In this document: one piece after another, positions 7,952 through 16,851 of the stretch
Layout: each line of letters opens with the position of its first letter
Numbering within the stretch: position 1 is the stretch's first letter
Assembly (NCBI RefSeq): GCF_014202475.1
Contig: NZ_JACHGV010000003.1
Span: 714,454 to 778,453, forward strand
Length of the DNA stretch: 64,000 nt
From: Streptomyces paradoxus
GTDB taxonomy: Bacteria > Actinomycetota > Actinomycetes > Streptomycetales > Streptomycetaceae
Direction of reading: 5' to 3'
Notes under the pieces: generated by a model
What the model saw: only the letters and a program-made list of their open reading frames with translations
Database searches by the model: none
Told to the model about the DNA's origin: nothing
Position numbers and translations under genes: made by a program

Positions 7952-9085
7952 CTAGAACTTGTTCCTCGGGGTGATCCCCAGCGACAGGCCCGACAGGCCG
8001 CGCTGACGTCCTCCCAGCTTGCCTGCGATCGCGCGCAGGGCCGAGCCCGCCGGGGAGTCCGGGTCCGTGAGGACGACCGGCTTGCCGTCGTCGCCGCCCT
8101 CGCGGAGGCGGACGTCGATGGGGATGCTGCCGAGGACCGGGACGTTCGCGCCGGTCGTGCGGGTCAGGCCGTCGGCGACCACCTGGCCGCCGCCCGTGCC
8201 GAAGACGTCGACCATCTCGTCGCAGTGCGGGCACGGCAGGCCCGACATGTTCTCGACCACGCCGACGATCTTCTGGTGGGTCTGCACGGCGATGGAGCCC
8301 GCGCGCTCGGCGACCTCGGCCGCCGCCTGCTGCGGGGTCGTCACGACCAGGATCTCGGCGTTCGGGACCAGCTGTGCCACGGAGATCGCGATGTCGCCGG
8401 TGCCGGGCGGCAGGTCCAGGAGCAGGACGTCCAGGTCGCCCCAGTACACGTCCGCCAGGAACTGCTGGAGGGCGCGGTGGAGCATCGGGCCGCGCCAGAC
8501 GACCGGGGCGTTGCCCGGCGTGAACATGCCGATGGAGATGACCTTCACGCCGTTCGCCGACGGCGGCATGATCATGTTCTCGACCTGGGTGGGACGGCCG
8601 TCGGCGCCCAGCATGCGCGGCACGGAGTGGCCGTAGATGTCGGCGTCGACGACACCGACCTTGAGACCGTCGGCCGCCATCGCCGCGGCCAGGTTGACCG
8701 TCACCGAGGACTTGCCGACGCCGCCCTTGCCGGAGGCGACCGCGTAGACGCGGGTGAGGCTGCCGGGCTTGGCGAAGGGGACCTCGCGCTCGGTCTGGCC
8801 GCCGCGCAGGGCGGACGCCAGCTCCTTGCGCTGCTCGTCGCTCATCACGTCGAGCGTGACGTCGACGCGGGTGACGCCCTCGACCGCGGAGACCGCGTCG
8901 GTCACGCGCTGCGTGATCGTGTCCCGCATCGGGCAGCCCGAGACCGTGAGGTACACGGTGACCGCGACCGCCCCGTCCGCGCCGATCTCCACCGACTTGA
9001 CCATCCCGAGTTCGGTGATGGGCTTGTGGATCTCGGGGTCGTTCACCGTCGCCAGTGCCTCGCGCACCGCGTCTTCCATAGCCAT
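7952..9085 (-). CDS. mrp: Mrp/NBP35-type P-loop ATPase (iron-sulfur cluster carrier)
   Basis: A 377-residue protein. The N-terminal 90 residues form a MIP18/DUF59 domain (NDPEIHKPITELGMV). The ATPase follows, with the deviant Walker A GKGGVGKSS near residues 118-126 and the Walker B segment LLLDLPPGTGD. The CxxC pair (LPCPHC) near residue 285 is the usual ligand for a bridging Fe-S cluster. Such proteins bind and transfer Fe-S clusters to target enzymes in the cytoplasm. It is the last gene of a leftward operon with the DUF1003 and MgtE-N/CBS genes, 42 nt after the former. That neighbourhood is shared with M. tuberculosis Rv1229c. Confidence 0.93.
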   Translation of the reverse strand: MAMEDAVREALATVNDPEIHKPITELGMVKSVEIGADGAVAVTVYLTVSGCPMRDTITQRVTDAVSAVEGVTRVDVTLDVMSDEQRKELASALRGGQTEREVPFAKPGSLTRVYAVASGKGGVGKSSVTVNLAAAMAADGLKVGVVDADIYGHSVPRMLGADGRPTQVENMIMPPSANGVKVISIGMFTPGNAPVVWRGPMLHRALQQFLADVYWGDLDVLLLDLPPGTGDIAISVAQLVPNAEILVVTTPQQAAAEVAERAGSIAVQTHQKIVGVVENMSGLPCPHCDEMVDVFGTGGGQVVADGLTRTTGANVPVLGSIPIDVRLREGGDDGKPVVLTDPDSPAGSALRAIAGKLGGRQRGLSGLSLGITPRNKF

Positions 9086-9127
9086 AGGACGATGGTACGG
9101 CGCTGTACCGGTGCGTAGGAAAGCGTC

Positions 9128-9727
9128 TCAGCGGTCGTCTGCGTCACGTCCCCGTGACCGTTCCGCCGGGAATACGACGGGGTCGTGACGGTGGCCGTTC
9201 TGCCGTTCCTCCATCTCCTTGACCATGTCCTGCAGCTCCGAGCGGATCCAGTCCCGGGTGGCGACCTCGCCCAGGCCGATGCGCAGGGCGGCGATCTCGC
9301 GGGTCAGGTACTCGGTGTCCGCGATCGACCGCTCGTTCTGCTTGCGGTCCTGCTCCAGGTTGACCCGGTCGCGGTCGTCCTGCCGGTTCTGCGCGAGCAG
9401 GATCAGCGGGGCGGCGTAGGAGGCCTGGAGGGACAGCATCAGGGTCAGGAAGATGAACGGGTACTCGTCGAAGCGCAGGCCGCTCGGCGCGAAGACGTTC
9501 CACACGACCCACAGGATGATGGCGACCGTCATCCAGACGATGAACCGCCCGGTGCCCAGGAAGCGCGCGATGCGCTCCGACAGCCGCCCGAAGGCCTCCG
9601 GGTCGTACTCGGGCAGGAACCGGCGCCGGCGCGGGAGCGGCTGGTCGAGACGGGTGGTGCGCGGCCGGGAGGCGGCCGTGGCGCCCGCAGGGGTGCGCTC
9701 GCGCAGGCTCTCGCGCTCAGGAACCAT
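9128..9727 (-). CDS. DUF1003 membrane protein
   Basis: A 199-residue protein with a basic, Arg/Pro-rich N-terminus, two membrane helices (FIVWMTVAIILWVVWNVF and a second beginning YPFIFLTLMLSLQ), and a charged coiled-coil C-terminal part (DRVNLEQDRKQNERSIADTE). This is the DUF1003 plan as I recall it. Function is not established; the coiled coil suggests oligomerisation or a partner. Its start overlaps the end of the MgtE-N/CBS gene by 11 nt, so the two are translationally coupled and probably work together. Confidence 0.85.
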   Translation of the reverse strand: MVPERESLRERTPAGATAASRPRTTRLDQPLPRRRRFLPEYDPEAFGRLSERIARFLGTGRFIVWMTVAIILWVVWNVFAPSGLRFDEYPFIFLTLMLSLQASYAAPLILLAQNRQDDRDRVNLEQDRKQNERSIADTEYLTREIAALRIGLGEVATRDWIRSELQDMVKEMEERQNGHRHDPVVFPAERSRGRDADDR

Positions 9728-11000
9728 CGGTGGCCACCTCCTCGTCCAGGTGGAACTCCGTCTCCCGCCAGTCCTCCGGCAGCATGTGGTCGAGCACGTC
9801 GTCCACGGTCACCGCGCCCAGCAGCGATCCGGCCTCGTCGACGACGGGCGCCGCGACCATGTCGTACGTGGCGAAGAAGCCCGCGATGGCTGGCAGATCC
9901 GCCTCCGGGTCGAGCGGCTGGAGGTCGTTGTCCAGGATGGAGCTGACCAGGGACGGCGGTGGTTCGCGCAGCAGGCGCTGGAAGTGGACCGTGCCCAGGT
10001 ACTTGCCGGTCGGCGTATCGTCCGGGGGCCGGCAGACGTAGACCTGGGCGGCCAGGGCGGGGGAGAGGTCGGCGTTGCGGACGCGGGCCAGGGCGTCGGC
10101 GACGGTGGCGTCCGGGCGCAGCACGATCGGCTCGGTGGTCATCAGACCGCCCGCCGTGCGGTCCTCGTACGACATCAGGCGGCGCATGTCGGCCGCGTCG
10201 CCGGGCTGCATCAGGCTCAGCAGCCGCTCCTGATCGTCCGTGGGCAGCTCGCCCAGCAGGTCGGCAGCGTCGTCCGGGTCCATGGCTTCCAGGACGTCGG
10301 CGGCGCGCTCCTCCTTCAGCTTGCCGAGGATCTCGATCTGGTCGTCCTCCGGCAGCTCCTCCAGGACGTCGGCGAGCCGGTCGTCGTCGAGGGCGGCGGC
10401 GACCTCGGCCCGGCGCTTGGGGGAGAGGTGGTGCAGGACGTTGGCCAGGTCGGCCGGGCGCAGCTGCTCGAAGGTGGCGAGGAGGCTCTCCGCGCCCTGC
10501 CCCTGCTCCTCCAGGGAGAAGCCGGTCACGGCGGTCCACTCGACGGTCAGCGCCTCGCCCTTGGCCCGCCGGAACGCCCCGCCCTTCCTGCCCTTGCGGA
10601 CGAAGACCCGGTCGATCTCCCACTCCCGGCGGGCCGGCAGCTGATGCACCGACAGGTCGAGGACGGTGACCTCCTCGCCGGTCTCGGTGAGCGTCACGCG
10701 CCGGTCCAGCAGCTCCCCGAAGACCAGCCGCTCGGTGGGCCGCTGCTCGAAGCGCCTCACGTTGAGCACGCCGGTGGTGATGATCTGGCCGGACTGGATG
10801 GCGGTGACCCGGGTCATCGGCAGGAAGATACGGCGGCGGGTGGCGAGTTCGACGACGAGGCCGAGCAGCCTCGGGGGTCGCTGCCCCACCCGCAGCATGA
10901 CGACCAGATCGCGCACCCGCCCCACCTGGTCACCGGCTGGGTCGAAGACGGCGACACCTTGGAGGTGCGATACGAAGATCCGGGGGGCGCCCGCTGCCAT
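9717..11000 (-). CDS. MgtE N-domain / CBS protein without a transporter domain
   Basis: A 427-residue soluble protein starting at ATG 11000, with AAAGGAG upstream. The first 160 residues resemble a PRC-barrel (FVSHLQGVAVFDPAGDQVG). They are followed by the superhelical MgtE intracellular domain, with repeated motifs such as LADVLEELPEDDQIEIL and ADVLEAMDPDDAADLLGELP, and two CBS motifs (about 290-410) with TAGGLMTTEPIVLRP. The membrane channel part of MgtE is absent. In MgtE these domains sense Mg2+, so this may be a free Mg2+/nucleotide sensor. M. tuberculosis Rv1232c is similar as I remember it. It is first in the operon with DUF1003 and mrp. Confidence 0.87.
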   Translation of the reverse strand: MAAGAPRIFVSHLQGVAVFDPAGDQVGRVRDLVVMLRVGQRPPRLLGLVVELATRRRIFLPMTRVTAIQSGQIITTGVLNVRRFEQRPTERLVFGELLDRRVTLTETGEEVTVLDLSVHQLPARREWEIDRVFVRKGRKGGAFRRAKGEALTVEWTAVTGFSLEEQGQGAESLLATFEQLRPADLANVLHHLSPKRRAEVAAALDDDRLADVLEELPEDDQIEILGKLKEERAADVLEAMDPDDAADLLGELPTDDQERLLSLMQPGDAADMRRLMSYEDRTAGGLMTTEPIVLRPDATVADALARVRNADLSPALAAQVYVCRPPDDTPTGKYLGTVHFQRLLREPPPSLVSSILDNDLQPLDPEADLPAIAGFFATYDMVAAPVVDEAGSLLGAVTVDDVLDHMLPEDWRETEFHLDEEVATDGS

Positions 11001-11225
11001 GGCCGCGGCTCCTTTTCGTGCGGGGTGGTTCGTGGTGGCTGTGTGGATGGCTTTCTTTGTGCCTGTGTCTTCCGAATTGCCCGCTCGGGTGGGCTTCAGG
11101 CTAGCCCGTCCCGATCGGTGACGCGTCGGCGGGCGGTCCGGACGGACTGGCTCCGATCCGCCCACACGACCCCGGTACCCTGCGGTACGCCGTTCAGGTC
11201 TCCCGTCAGAGAGGCAGCCCCACCT

Positions 11226-11981
11226 GTGACTCCGATTCGCCAGAGCCGCGGCCGACGTGCCGCACTCACGAGTGCGACGTGCGCCCTGCTCGTGACGGGC
11301 ACGGTGCTCACCGGCTGCGCGGAGGATCCGAACGAGGGCACCAACGGGGTCGGCAGACTCCCCGCCGCCAAGATCCAGGGCAAGACCCGGTCGGCCGCCG
11401 AGTCCGCCGGTGCGGTCCGGGTGCACGGCAACGTCGTCAGCGGCGGACGGACGTACGCGCTCGACATGCGGCTGAACGACGACGGCGGTGACGGCTCGGT
11501 CACCTCCAAGGGCGCGACGTTCAAGCTGCTGCGCATCGGCGAGCAGCTCTACGTCAAGGCGGACGCCGAGTTCTGGACTCACGGCAGTGGCCAGGGCGGG
11601 GGCGGCAAGGCGGACGCGGCGGCGGCCTCCAAGCTCGACGGCAAGTTCGTGAAGGTGCCGCAGGGCGACCCCTCGTACAAGAAGTTCAGCGGTTTCACGG
11701 ACAAGGGTCTCCTCCTCGACGGTCTGCTGACCCTGCACGGGACGCTCGCGACGGACGGCCACGACGAGGAGGCGGGCGTCCGCACCATCCGCGTCACCGG
11801 TGACAAGGGCTCCGGCGGCACCCTGGAGGTGTCCCTGGAGGGCAAGCCGTACCCGCTGCGCCTGGAGCGGGCCGGCGGGGCGGGCACCCTCACGTTCTCC
11901 GGCTGGGGTGAGGACTTCTCCCTCAGGGAGCCGGAGAAGAACGAGACGGTGGACTACGGCCGGCAGCTGCCGACGTCGTAG
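11226..11981 (+). CDS. Secreted lipoprotein, LppX/LprG-like
   Basis: A 251-residue protein starting at GTG 11226. A basic N-terminus is followed by a hydrophobic signal and lipobox LTGC with Cys31 as the lipidation site. The mature part begins with an acidic linker, then a beta-rich domain with RVHGNVVSGGRTYALDMRLN and FKLLRIGEQLYVKAD, the pattern of LppX/LprG-type lipoproteins that in mycobacteria bind lipids. It would sit on the outer face of the membrane. It ends 1 nt before the end of a convergent gene (11983). The ligand is unknown. Confidence 0.82.
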   Translation: MTPIRQSRGRRAALTSATCALLVTGTVLTGCAEDPNEGTNGVGRLPAAKIQGKTRSAAESAGAVRVHGNVVSGGRTYALDMRLNDDGGDGSVTSKGATFKLLRIGEQLYVKADAEFWTHGSGQGGGGKADAAAASKLDGKFVKVPQGDPSYKKFSGFTDKGLLLDGLLTLHGTLATDGHDEEAGVRTIRVTGDKGSGGTLEVSLEGKPYPLRLERAGGAGTLTFSGWGEDFSLREPEKNETVDYGRQLPTS

Positions 11982-11982
11982 G

Positions 11983-12495
11983 TCACCCCCGTTTGCGCTT
12001 CCTCAGCAGCAGGCGGGGCAGGCCCGCCGGGACGGGACGGCGGGTGAGCGCCGGGGACGGCAGGGGCGGCTCGGACAGGGACCCGTCGGGCAGCGGCGCC
12101 GTCGCCCCGGTCGGCTCCAGGCGCAGCACCCGGCACTCGCGGGCCCAGCGCTCGGGCACGGCCTCGCCGTCGGGCGCGTTCAGCCGTTTGCCCTTCAGCT
12201 CGGCGACCGCCGCGTCCCACGCCTCGGAGCCCGGCGCGAGCTGGGTGATCCGCGCCGTCCAGGTGACCAGCCGGCCGCCCTTGTCCTTGCTGCGGACCGT
12301 CACCCGCGCCTCGGCGCCGTCGGCCAGCCCCGGCAGCGGCTGCTCGCCGGGCCCGTCGCCGACCAGGCACGCGGCGCCCTCGTGCCACACGTGCCACAGC
12401 GCGCGCGCCGGGCCGTCGGGACCCTGGACCCAGACGAGGCCGGACTTCTTCGTGGCCTCCTCGACGAGGGCCTGGTCGAGCAGCTCGCTTGTCAT
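11983..12495 (-). CDS. Hypothetical protein, possibly a flavin-binding split-barrel fold
   Basis: A 170-residue protein from ATG 12495. I do not recognise a named family with certainty. The pattern of an N-terminal helix (MTSELLDQALVEEATKKSGL) followed by beta strands (LVWVQGPDG, ALWHVWHEGAACLVG, ARVTVRSKDKGGRLVTWTA) resembles pyridoxamine-phosphate-oxidase-like split barrels. The C-terminus is a basic tail (LPRLLLRKRKRG). It lies 23 nt after corA and is probably cotranscribed with it. Confidence 0.7.
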   Translation of the reverse strand: MTSELLDQALVEEATKKSGLVWVQGPDGPARALWHVWHEGAACLVGDGPGEQPLPGLADGAEARVTVRSKDKGGRLVTWTARITQLAPGSEAWDAAVAELKGKRLNAPDGEAVPERWARECRVLRLEPTGATAPLPDGSLSEPPLPSPALTRRPVPAGLPRLLLRKRKRG

Positions 12496-12518
12496 GGTGC
12501 CCAGCCTAACCAGGCTGC

Positions 12519-13637
12519 TCACAGCCATCCGTTCCGCTTCAGCGTGCGGTGGATTCCGAGACAGATGACCACCGTGATGCCCATGATCACCGGGTAGCCG
12601 TAGCGCCAGTGCAGCTCCGGCATGTGGTCGAAGTTCATGCCGTACACGCCGCACACCATCGTCGGCACGGCGATGATCGCGGCCCAGGAGGTGATCTTGC
12701 GCATGTCCTCGTTCTGGGCGACGGACGCCTGCGCGAGGTTGGCCTGGAGGATGGAGTTGAGCAGTTCGTCGAAGCCGAGGACCTGCTCCTGGACCCGGGC
12801 CAGGTGGTCGGCGACGTCCCGGAAGTACTTCTGGATGTCGGGGTCGATCAGCCGCATCGGCCGCTCGCTCAGCAGCTGCATCGGCCGCAGCAGCGGCGAC
12901 ACGGCCCGCTTGAACTCCAGCACCTCGCGCTTGAGTTGGTAGATCCGGCCGGCGTCCGAACCGCGCGGTGAGCCCTTGCGGCCCGGGGAGAACACCTCGG
13001 TCTCGACCTCGTCGATGTCGTCCTGCACCGCGTCGGCGACGGCGATGTACCCGTCGACGACGTGGTCGGCGATGGCGTGCAGCACGGCCGAGGGGCCCTT
13101 GGCGAGCAGCTCGGGGTCGTCCTGGAGGCGGTGCCGCAGAGCCCGCAGGGAGCCCTGCCCGCCGTGCCGGACGGTGATGAAGAAGTCCCGTCCGGTGAAG
13201 CACATGACCTCGCCGGACTCGACGACCTCGCTGTTGGCGTCGAGCTGGTCGTGCTCGACGTAGTGGATGGTCTTGAAGACCGTGAAGAGCGAGTCGTCGT
13301 AGCGCTCCAGCTTGGGCCGCTGGTGGGCCTGGACGGCGTCCTCCACGGCGAGCGGGTGCAGCCCGAACTCGCCGGCGATGCCGGAGAATTCGGCCTCCGT
13401 CGGCTCGTGCAGGCCGATCCACACGAAGCCCCCGTCGCGGCGCACCAGGCGCACCGCCTCGTGCGGGGTCAGGGCGGTCTCGGTCTCGATGCGGCGGCCG
13501 TCGCGGTAGACGGCGCAGTCGACGACGGCCGTGGCCGCGCCGGGGCTGCGGGTGGCGTCGTACGTCCCGCCGTCCTTGCGCAGCGACACACGGGACGGAC
13601 GGACGACTGCTGCGCGCAGGTCGCGGATCATCGACAT
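12519..13637 (-). CDS. corA: CorA family Mg2+/Co2+ channel
   Basis: A 372-residue protein. ATG 13637 is chosen because AAGGAG lies 8 nt upstream; a longer frame to 13736 has no such site. The large cytoplasmic N-terminal domain (to about 305) is followed by the two C-terminal membrane helices, with the family's signature YGMNF (about 328-332) closing the first helix and a short basic tail (RTLKRNGWL). CorA forms pentameric divalent-cation channels gated by intracellular Mg2+. The gene lies a short distance from the MgtE-N/CBS gene, giving two Mg2+-linked functions nearby. Confidence 0.93.
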   Translation of the reverse strand: MSMIRDLRAAVVRPSRVSLRKDGGTYDATRSPGAATAVVDCAVYRDGRRIETETALTPHEAVRLVRRDGGFVWIGLHEPTEAEFSGIAGEFGLHPLAVEDAVQAHQRPKLERYDDSLFTVFKTIHYVEHDQLDANSEVVESGEVMCFTGRDFFITVRHGGQGSLRALRHRLQDDPELLAKGPSAVLHAIADHVVDGYIAVADAVQDDIDEVETEVFSPGRKGSPRGSDAGRIYQLKREVLEFKRAVSPLLRPMQLLSERPMRLIDPDIQKYFRDVADHLARVQEQVLGFDELLNSILQANLAQASVAQNEDMRKITSWAAIIAVPTMVCGVYGMNFDHMPELHWRYGYPVIMGITVVICLGIHRTLKRNGWL

Positions 13638-14094
13638 GGCGGGCTCCTTCGCGGGCGGGCAACGAAACGCCGGCCGGCAACGGGTGGAACTACCCGGAAT
13701 GGGGACGTAGGGACTACGGATGTTTGGCACGTCCACAAAGCGGGGAGCACCGCACCGTCGCGGTGGTCGGTTTCGTCACTGATTCAGCTACTGAGGCAGA
13801 TCAGGCAAAGCGAAACGAAGCGCTCTTCCGCGGTGAAGCGAGTGCGAGAGGTGGCAGCCGGAGACAGAAGCAGCTACATCGGCGGCGCGAAGAGCGTGGT
13901 GCTACTGCACGGTCGACTTCGATCCATTGCAGCCCCACCTCCTCCGGCCGGTCCCTCGTAAGGGAGTTCCTTCGGCGTCGGGGCTTGATCGCGACGCTTC
14001 TGCGTGCTGCCCCGAACCACCGGGCCAGAGTAGCAGCCGACACAACTGTCAAGGTGCTGCTTTGCCCGCTACTGGCGAGTTCTATGCTCGCCGC
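13638..14094. other. Intergenic region between corA and the SUFU gene
   Basis: 457 bases between two divergent genes. No frame in it has both a ribosome-binding site and Streptomyces codon usage. It should hold the corA promoter on its left. On the right, the sequence TATGCT ends only about 9 nt before the SUFU ATG, so that message may be leaderless. No RNA gene was recognised. Confidence 0.5.
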
Positions 14095-14679
14095 ATGGCA
14101 GATGTTCTTCCTCTGGTCGAGGCCCGGTTGCGCAGCGCGCTGGGCGAACCGGACGCGCGCGCGGCGGTCACCTTCCTGGGCACGGACCGCATCGAGGTGC
14201 TCCGCTTCCAGGAGGCCGGCATCGTCCGCTACGCCTCGCTCGGCATGTCCGCGCACCCCATGACGGACCCCACGGCGGTGGTCGCCGACCCGGTCAAGGG
14301 ACCGCGCGCCGAGCTGGTCCTCTCCGTCCGCGCCGGGCTCGCCGAGACCGACAAGGTGCTCCGGCCGCTCGCCGTGCTCGCTGCGTCTCCGCAGGTGGAG
14401 GGCTTGGTCGTGGCTCCCGGCGCGTCCCTGGACGTCGGTGAGCCGCTGTGGCCCGGCGCCCCGTTCACCTCGGTCCTGGTCGCCGAGCCGGGCGGTCTGG
14501 TGGAGGACCTGGAGCTCGACGAGCCACTGGACCCGGTGCGGTTCCTGCCGCTGCTGCCGATGACCCCGAACGAGGCCGCCTGGAAGCGCGTGCACGGCGC
14601 ACAGGCGCTCCAGGAGAAGTGGCTCAACTCGGGGACGGACCTCCGGGATCCGTCCCGGAAGTCCGTCCCGCTGGAGTGA
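14095..14679 (+). CDS. Suppressor-of-fused (SUFU) domain protein
   Basis: A 194-residue cytoplasmic protein from ATG 14095. The order of segments (RFQEAGIVRYASLGMSAHPM, RAELVLSVRAG, LDVGEPLWPGAPFTSVLV, VRFLPLLPMTPNEAAWKR, ALQEKW) is that of the bacterial SUFU-domain family as I recall it. Bacterial SUFU domains are common as stand-alone proteins and as immunity proteins to polymorphic toxins, but no toxin gene is next to this one. It may simply be a housekeeping protein of unknown job. No close Shine-Dalgarno is evident and the message may be leaderless. Confidence 0.82.
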   Translation: MADVLPLVEARLRSALGEPDARAAVTFLGTDRIEVLRFQEAGIVRYASLGMSAHPMTDPTAVVADPVKGPRAELVLSVRAGLAETDKVLRPLAVLAASPQVEGLVVAPGASLDVGEPLWPGAPFTSVLVAEPGGLVEDLELDEPLDPVRFLPLLPMTPNEAAWKRVHGAQALQEKWLNSGTDLRDPSRKSVPLE

Positions 14680-14709
14680 GGAAGCTCACCAACCCCAGGC
14701 TGTACGGCG

Positions 14710-15933
14710 TCAGTTGGCGAACACGGTGACACTGTCCTCGGTCGCGTGCTTCGGCTCCGGCTCCTCGGCTTCGTGCATGAGGGCCTTGCGCCGTACGGCG
14801 ACCACGACCGCGCCCGCGACCGCGGTGAGCGCCGCCACCACGAACGGGATGTGGACGTCGGTCCACTCCTCGATCTTCGGGGCGAAGAACGGGGCGGCAG
14901 CCGCCGCGAACCAGCGCACGAAGTTGTAGCCCGCGCTCGCCACCGGCCGGGGCGCGTCCGAGACGCCGAGGGCCAGCTCGGTGTAGACGGTGTTGTTCAC
15001 GCCGATGAAGGCGCCGGACAGGATCGTGCAGACGACGGCGGTGGTGTGGGAGCCGTAGCCGAGCACGAGCACGTCGGCCGCGAGCAGCACCAGCGAACCG
15101 CCGAGCACCTTCAGCGAACCGAACCGCTTCTGGAGCCGGGGCGCCACGATCACCGAGAAGACGGCGAGCAGCACGCCCCAGGCGAAGAACACCGCACCCG
15201 ACCGGTACGGGCTCATGTTCAGCACGAACGGCGTGAAGGCCAGCACGGTGAAGAACGTGTAGTTGTAGAAGAACGCCGAGACGGCCGCGGAGGCCAGGCC
15301 GCCGTGGCCGAGGGCCTTGAGCGGGTCCAGCAGCGAGGTCCTGCGGGCCGGCCTGGGCTGTTCCTTCAGGAACACCGTGATGCACAGGAAGCCGACGGCC
15401 ATCAGGAACGCCGTGCCGAAGAAGGGGTAGCGCCAGCTGGCGTCGCCGAGCAGGGCGCCCAGCAGCGGGCCGCAGGCCATACCGAGGCCGAGGGCCGACT
15501 CGTACAGCAGGATCGCCGCGGCGCTGCCGCCGGCCGCCGCGCCGACGATGACCGCGAGGGCGGTCGAGACGAACAGCGCGTTGCCGAGGCCCCATCCGGC
15601 CCGGAACCCGACCAGTTCGCCGACGGATCCGGAGGTGCCCGCGAGCCCGGCGAACACCACGACGAACGCGAGGCCGAGCAGCAGTGTCTTCTTCCCGCCG
15701 ATCCGGCTGGAGACGAAGCCGGTCACCAGCATCGCTACGGCGGTGATGAGGAAGTACGAGGTGAAGAGCAGGGAGACCTGGCTCGCCGTGGCGTCGAGGC
15801 CCTGGGCGATGGACGGCAGGATCGGGTCGACGAGCCCGATGCCCATGAAGGCGACGACCGACGCCCCGGCGGTCGCCCACACGGACTTGGGCTGCTTCAG
15901 CAGGCCGCCCGCTCCGGAGTCGAAGGCATCCAT
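14710..15933 (-). CDS. Major facilitator superfamily transporter (DHA1-type exporter)
   Basis: A 407-residue protein from ATG 15933, with AAAGGGAG upstream. It has about 12 hydrophobic segments. The usual drug:H+ antiporter landmarks are present, including the loop 2-3 motif region (SRIGGKKTLLLG) and a Gly-rich segment around YESALGLGMACGPLLG. The N-terminus (LVDPILPSIAQGLDA) is like that of DHA1 exporters. It probably exports small toxic molecules or a metabolite. A sigma70 promoter overlaps an inverted repeat upstream, so repression by a MarR- or TetR-type protein is likely. No regulator gene is adjacent. Confidence 0.88.
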   Translation of the reverse strand: MDAFDSGAGGLLKQPKSVWATAGASVVAFMGIGLVDPILPSIAQGLDATASQVSLLFTSYFLITAVAMLVTGFVSSRIGGKKTLLLGLAFVVVFAGLAGTSGSVGELVGFRAGWGLGNALFVSTALAVIVGAAAGGSAAAILLYESALGLGMACGPLLGALLGDASWRYPFFGTAFLMAVGFLCITVFLKEQPRPARRTSLLDPLKALGHGGLASAAVSAFFYNYTFFTVLAFTPFVLNMSPYRSGAVFFAWGVLLAVFSVIVAPRLQKRFGSLKVLGGSLVLLAADVLVLGYGSHTTAVVCTILSGAFIGVNNTVYTELALGVSDAPRPVASAGYNFVRWFAAAAAPFFAPKIEEWTDVHIPFVVAALTAVAGAVVVAVRRKALMHEAEEPEPKHATEDSVTVFAN

Positions 15934-15975
15934 GGCGTGCTCCCTTTCCGAGACGGAGGTAGTTGGTATATACAC

Positions 15976-16005
15976 ACACTAAGTTAGAGAGGCTAATTAA
16001 TGCAA
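15976..16005 (-). promoter_or_regulatory. Promoter with overlapping operator-like inverted repeat for the MFS gene
   Basis: On the minus strand, TTGCAT (16005-16000) and TAGTGT (15981-15976) are separated by 18 nt. Between and across them on the plus strand lies TAAGTTAG (15980-15987) opposite CTAATTA (15993-15999), an imperfect inverted repeat filling the spacer. A second small one, ATGCA/TGCAT, overlaps the -35 (16000-16012). The AT-rich block stands out sharply in this genome. Confidence 0.6.
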
Positions 16006-16093
16006 GATGCATCTAGTGCGGCTGGTGAAGGGTTCCGTCCGGATGGGTGATCGTCCTTGACGCGGCGGGGCGGGGGTAGGACCGTGGGGCCCT

Positions 16094-16735
16094 ATGAGGG
16101 GCGAACCCAGTTGCCCGAAGTGCGGTGGCCGGGTCAGGGCTCCCGGCCTCTTCTCCGACTCGTGGCAGTGCGATGTGCACGGCACCGTCCATCCGGTGCA
16201 GCCTGTGATACCGCCCAGCGTCGAGGCCCTCAACGTCGTGGTGCACCGCACCCAGGTGCCGCTGTGGATGCCGTGGCCCTTGCCGGTGGGGTGGCTGTTC
16301 ACGGGAGTGGCCTGCGCGGGGGACGACCGGACGGGCGGCCGGGCGACCGCCGTCGCCTGCACGGGGCCCGGCCCGCTCGGCGGGATGGGCGAGCTGATCC
16401 TGGTGGCCGAGGAACTCGGCGTCGGACTCGGCGCGCGGTACGCCGGCATGGACGGGCCCGACCCCGGTCCGCACATGAACGTCGAGAAGCCGCCTCAGGC
16501 GAAGGTGCTGGCCGCCGGGCGCCCGACGCCGTTGTGGCACGTGGCCGGGGCGCCGGACGACCGGGCGGTGTTCGCGGGGGAGGCGCTCGGGATGTGGCTG
16601 TGGGCGGTGGTGTGGCCCGAGCAGTCCGGACTGCTGATGTACGACGAGCTGGTGCTGACGGATCTGCGGGATGCCGGCGCCGAGGTCGAGCTGGTGCCGT
16701 GCGGTGCCTTGTCGCCGCGCTTGCTGGGGCCCTGA
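16094..16735 (+). CDS. Conserved Streptomyces protein with N-terminal zinc-ribbon (DUF6758-like)
   Basis: A 213-residue protein from ATG 16094, preceded by GTGGGG. The first 25 residues hold CPKC and, further on, C-x-V-H (WQCDVHG), which together look like a zinc ribbon. The remainder is hydrophobic in patches (PLWMPWPLPVGWLFTGVACA) but lacks clear membrane helices, and the end is an alpha/beta-like stretch. I believe this is the family now called DUF6758, with no known function. It is followed by the PHP gene at 117 nt on the same strand. Confidence 0.72.
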   Translation: MRGEPSCPKCGGRVRAPGLFSDSWQCDVHGTVHPVQPVIPPSVEALNVVVHRTQVPLWMPWPLPVGWLFTGVACAGDDRTGGRATAVACTGPGPLGGMGELILVAEELGVGLGARYAGMDGPDPGPHMNVEKPPQAKVLAAGRPTPLWHVAGAPDDRAVFAGEALGMWLWAVVWPEQSGLLMYDELVLTDLRDAGAEVELVPCGALSPRLLGP

Positions 16736-16851
16736 GGTATGGGTGCCGGGGTGTAGGGGGCGCTTGCCGGGTTCGGGTGTGACATGGGGCGTTGAAAAGC
16801 TGGTTATCCTTGAGCGGTCCCGTCGTCCCACCCGTGTCTGGAGTCCGTGTC

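Noticed and set aside
13724..14263. 179-codon frame in the corA-SUFU interval
   Set aside because: It runs in the wrong frame into the SUFU gene, and the portion before it has non-Streptomyces codon usage.
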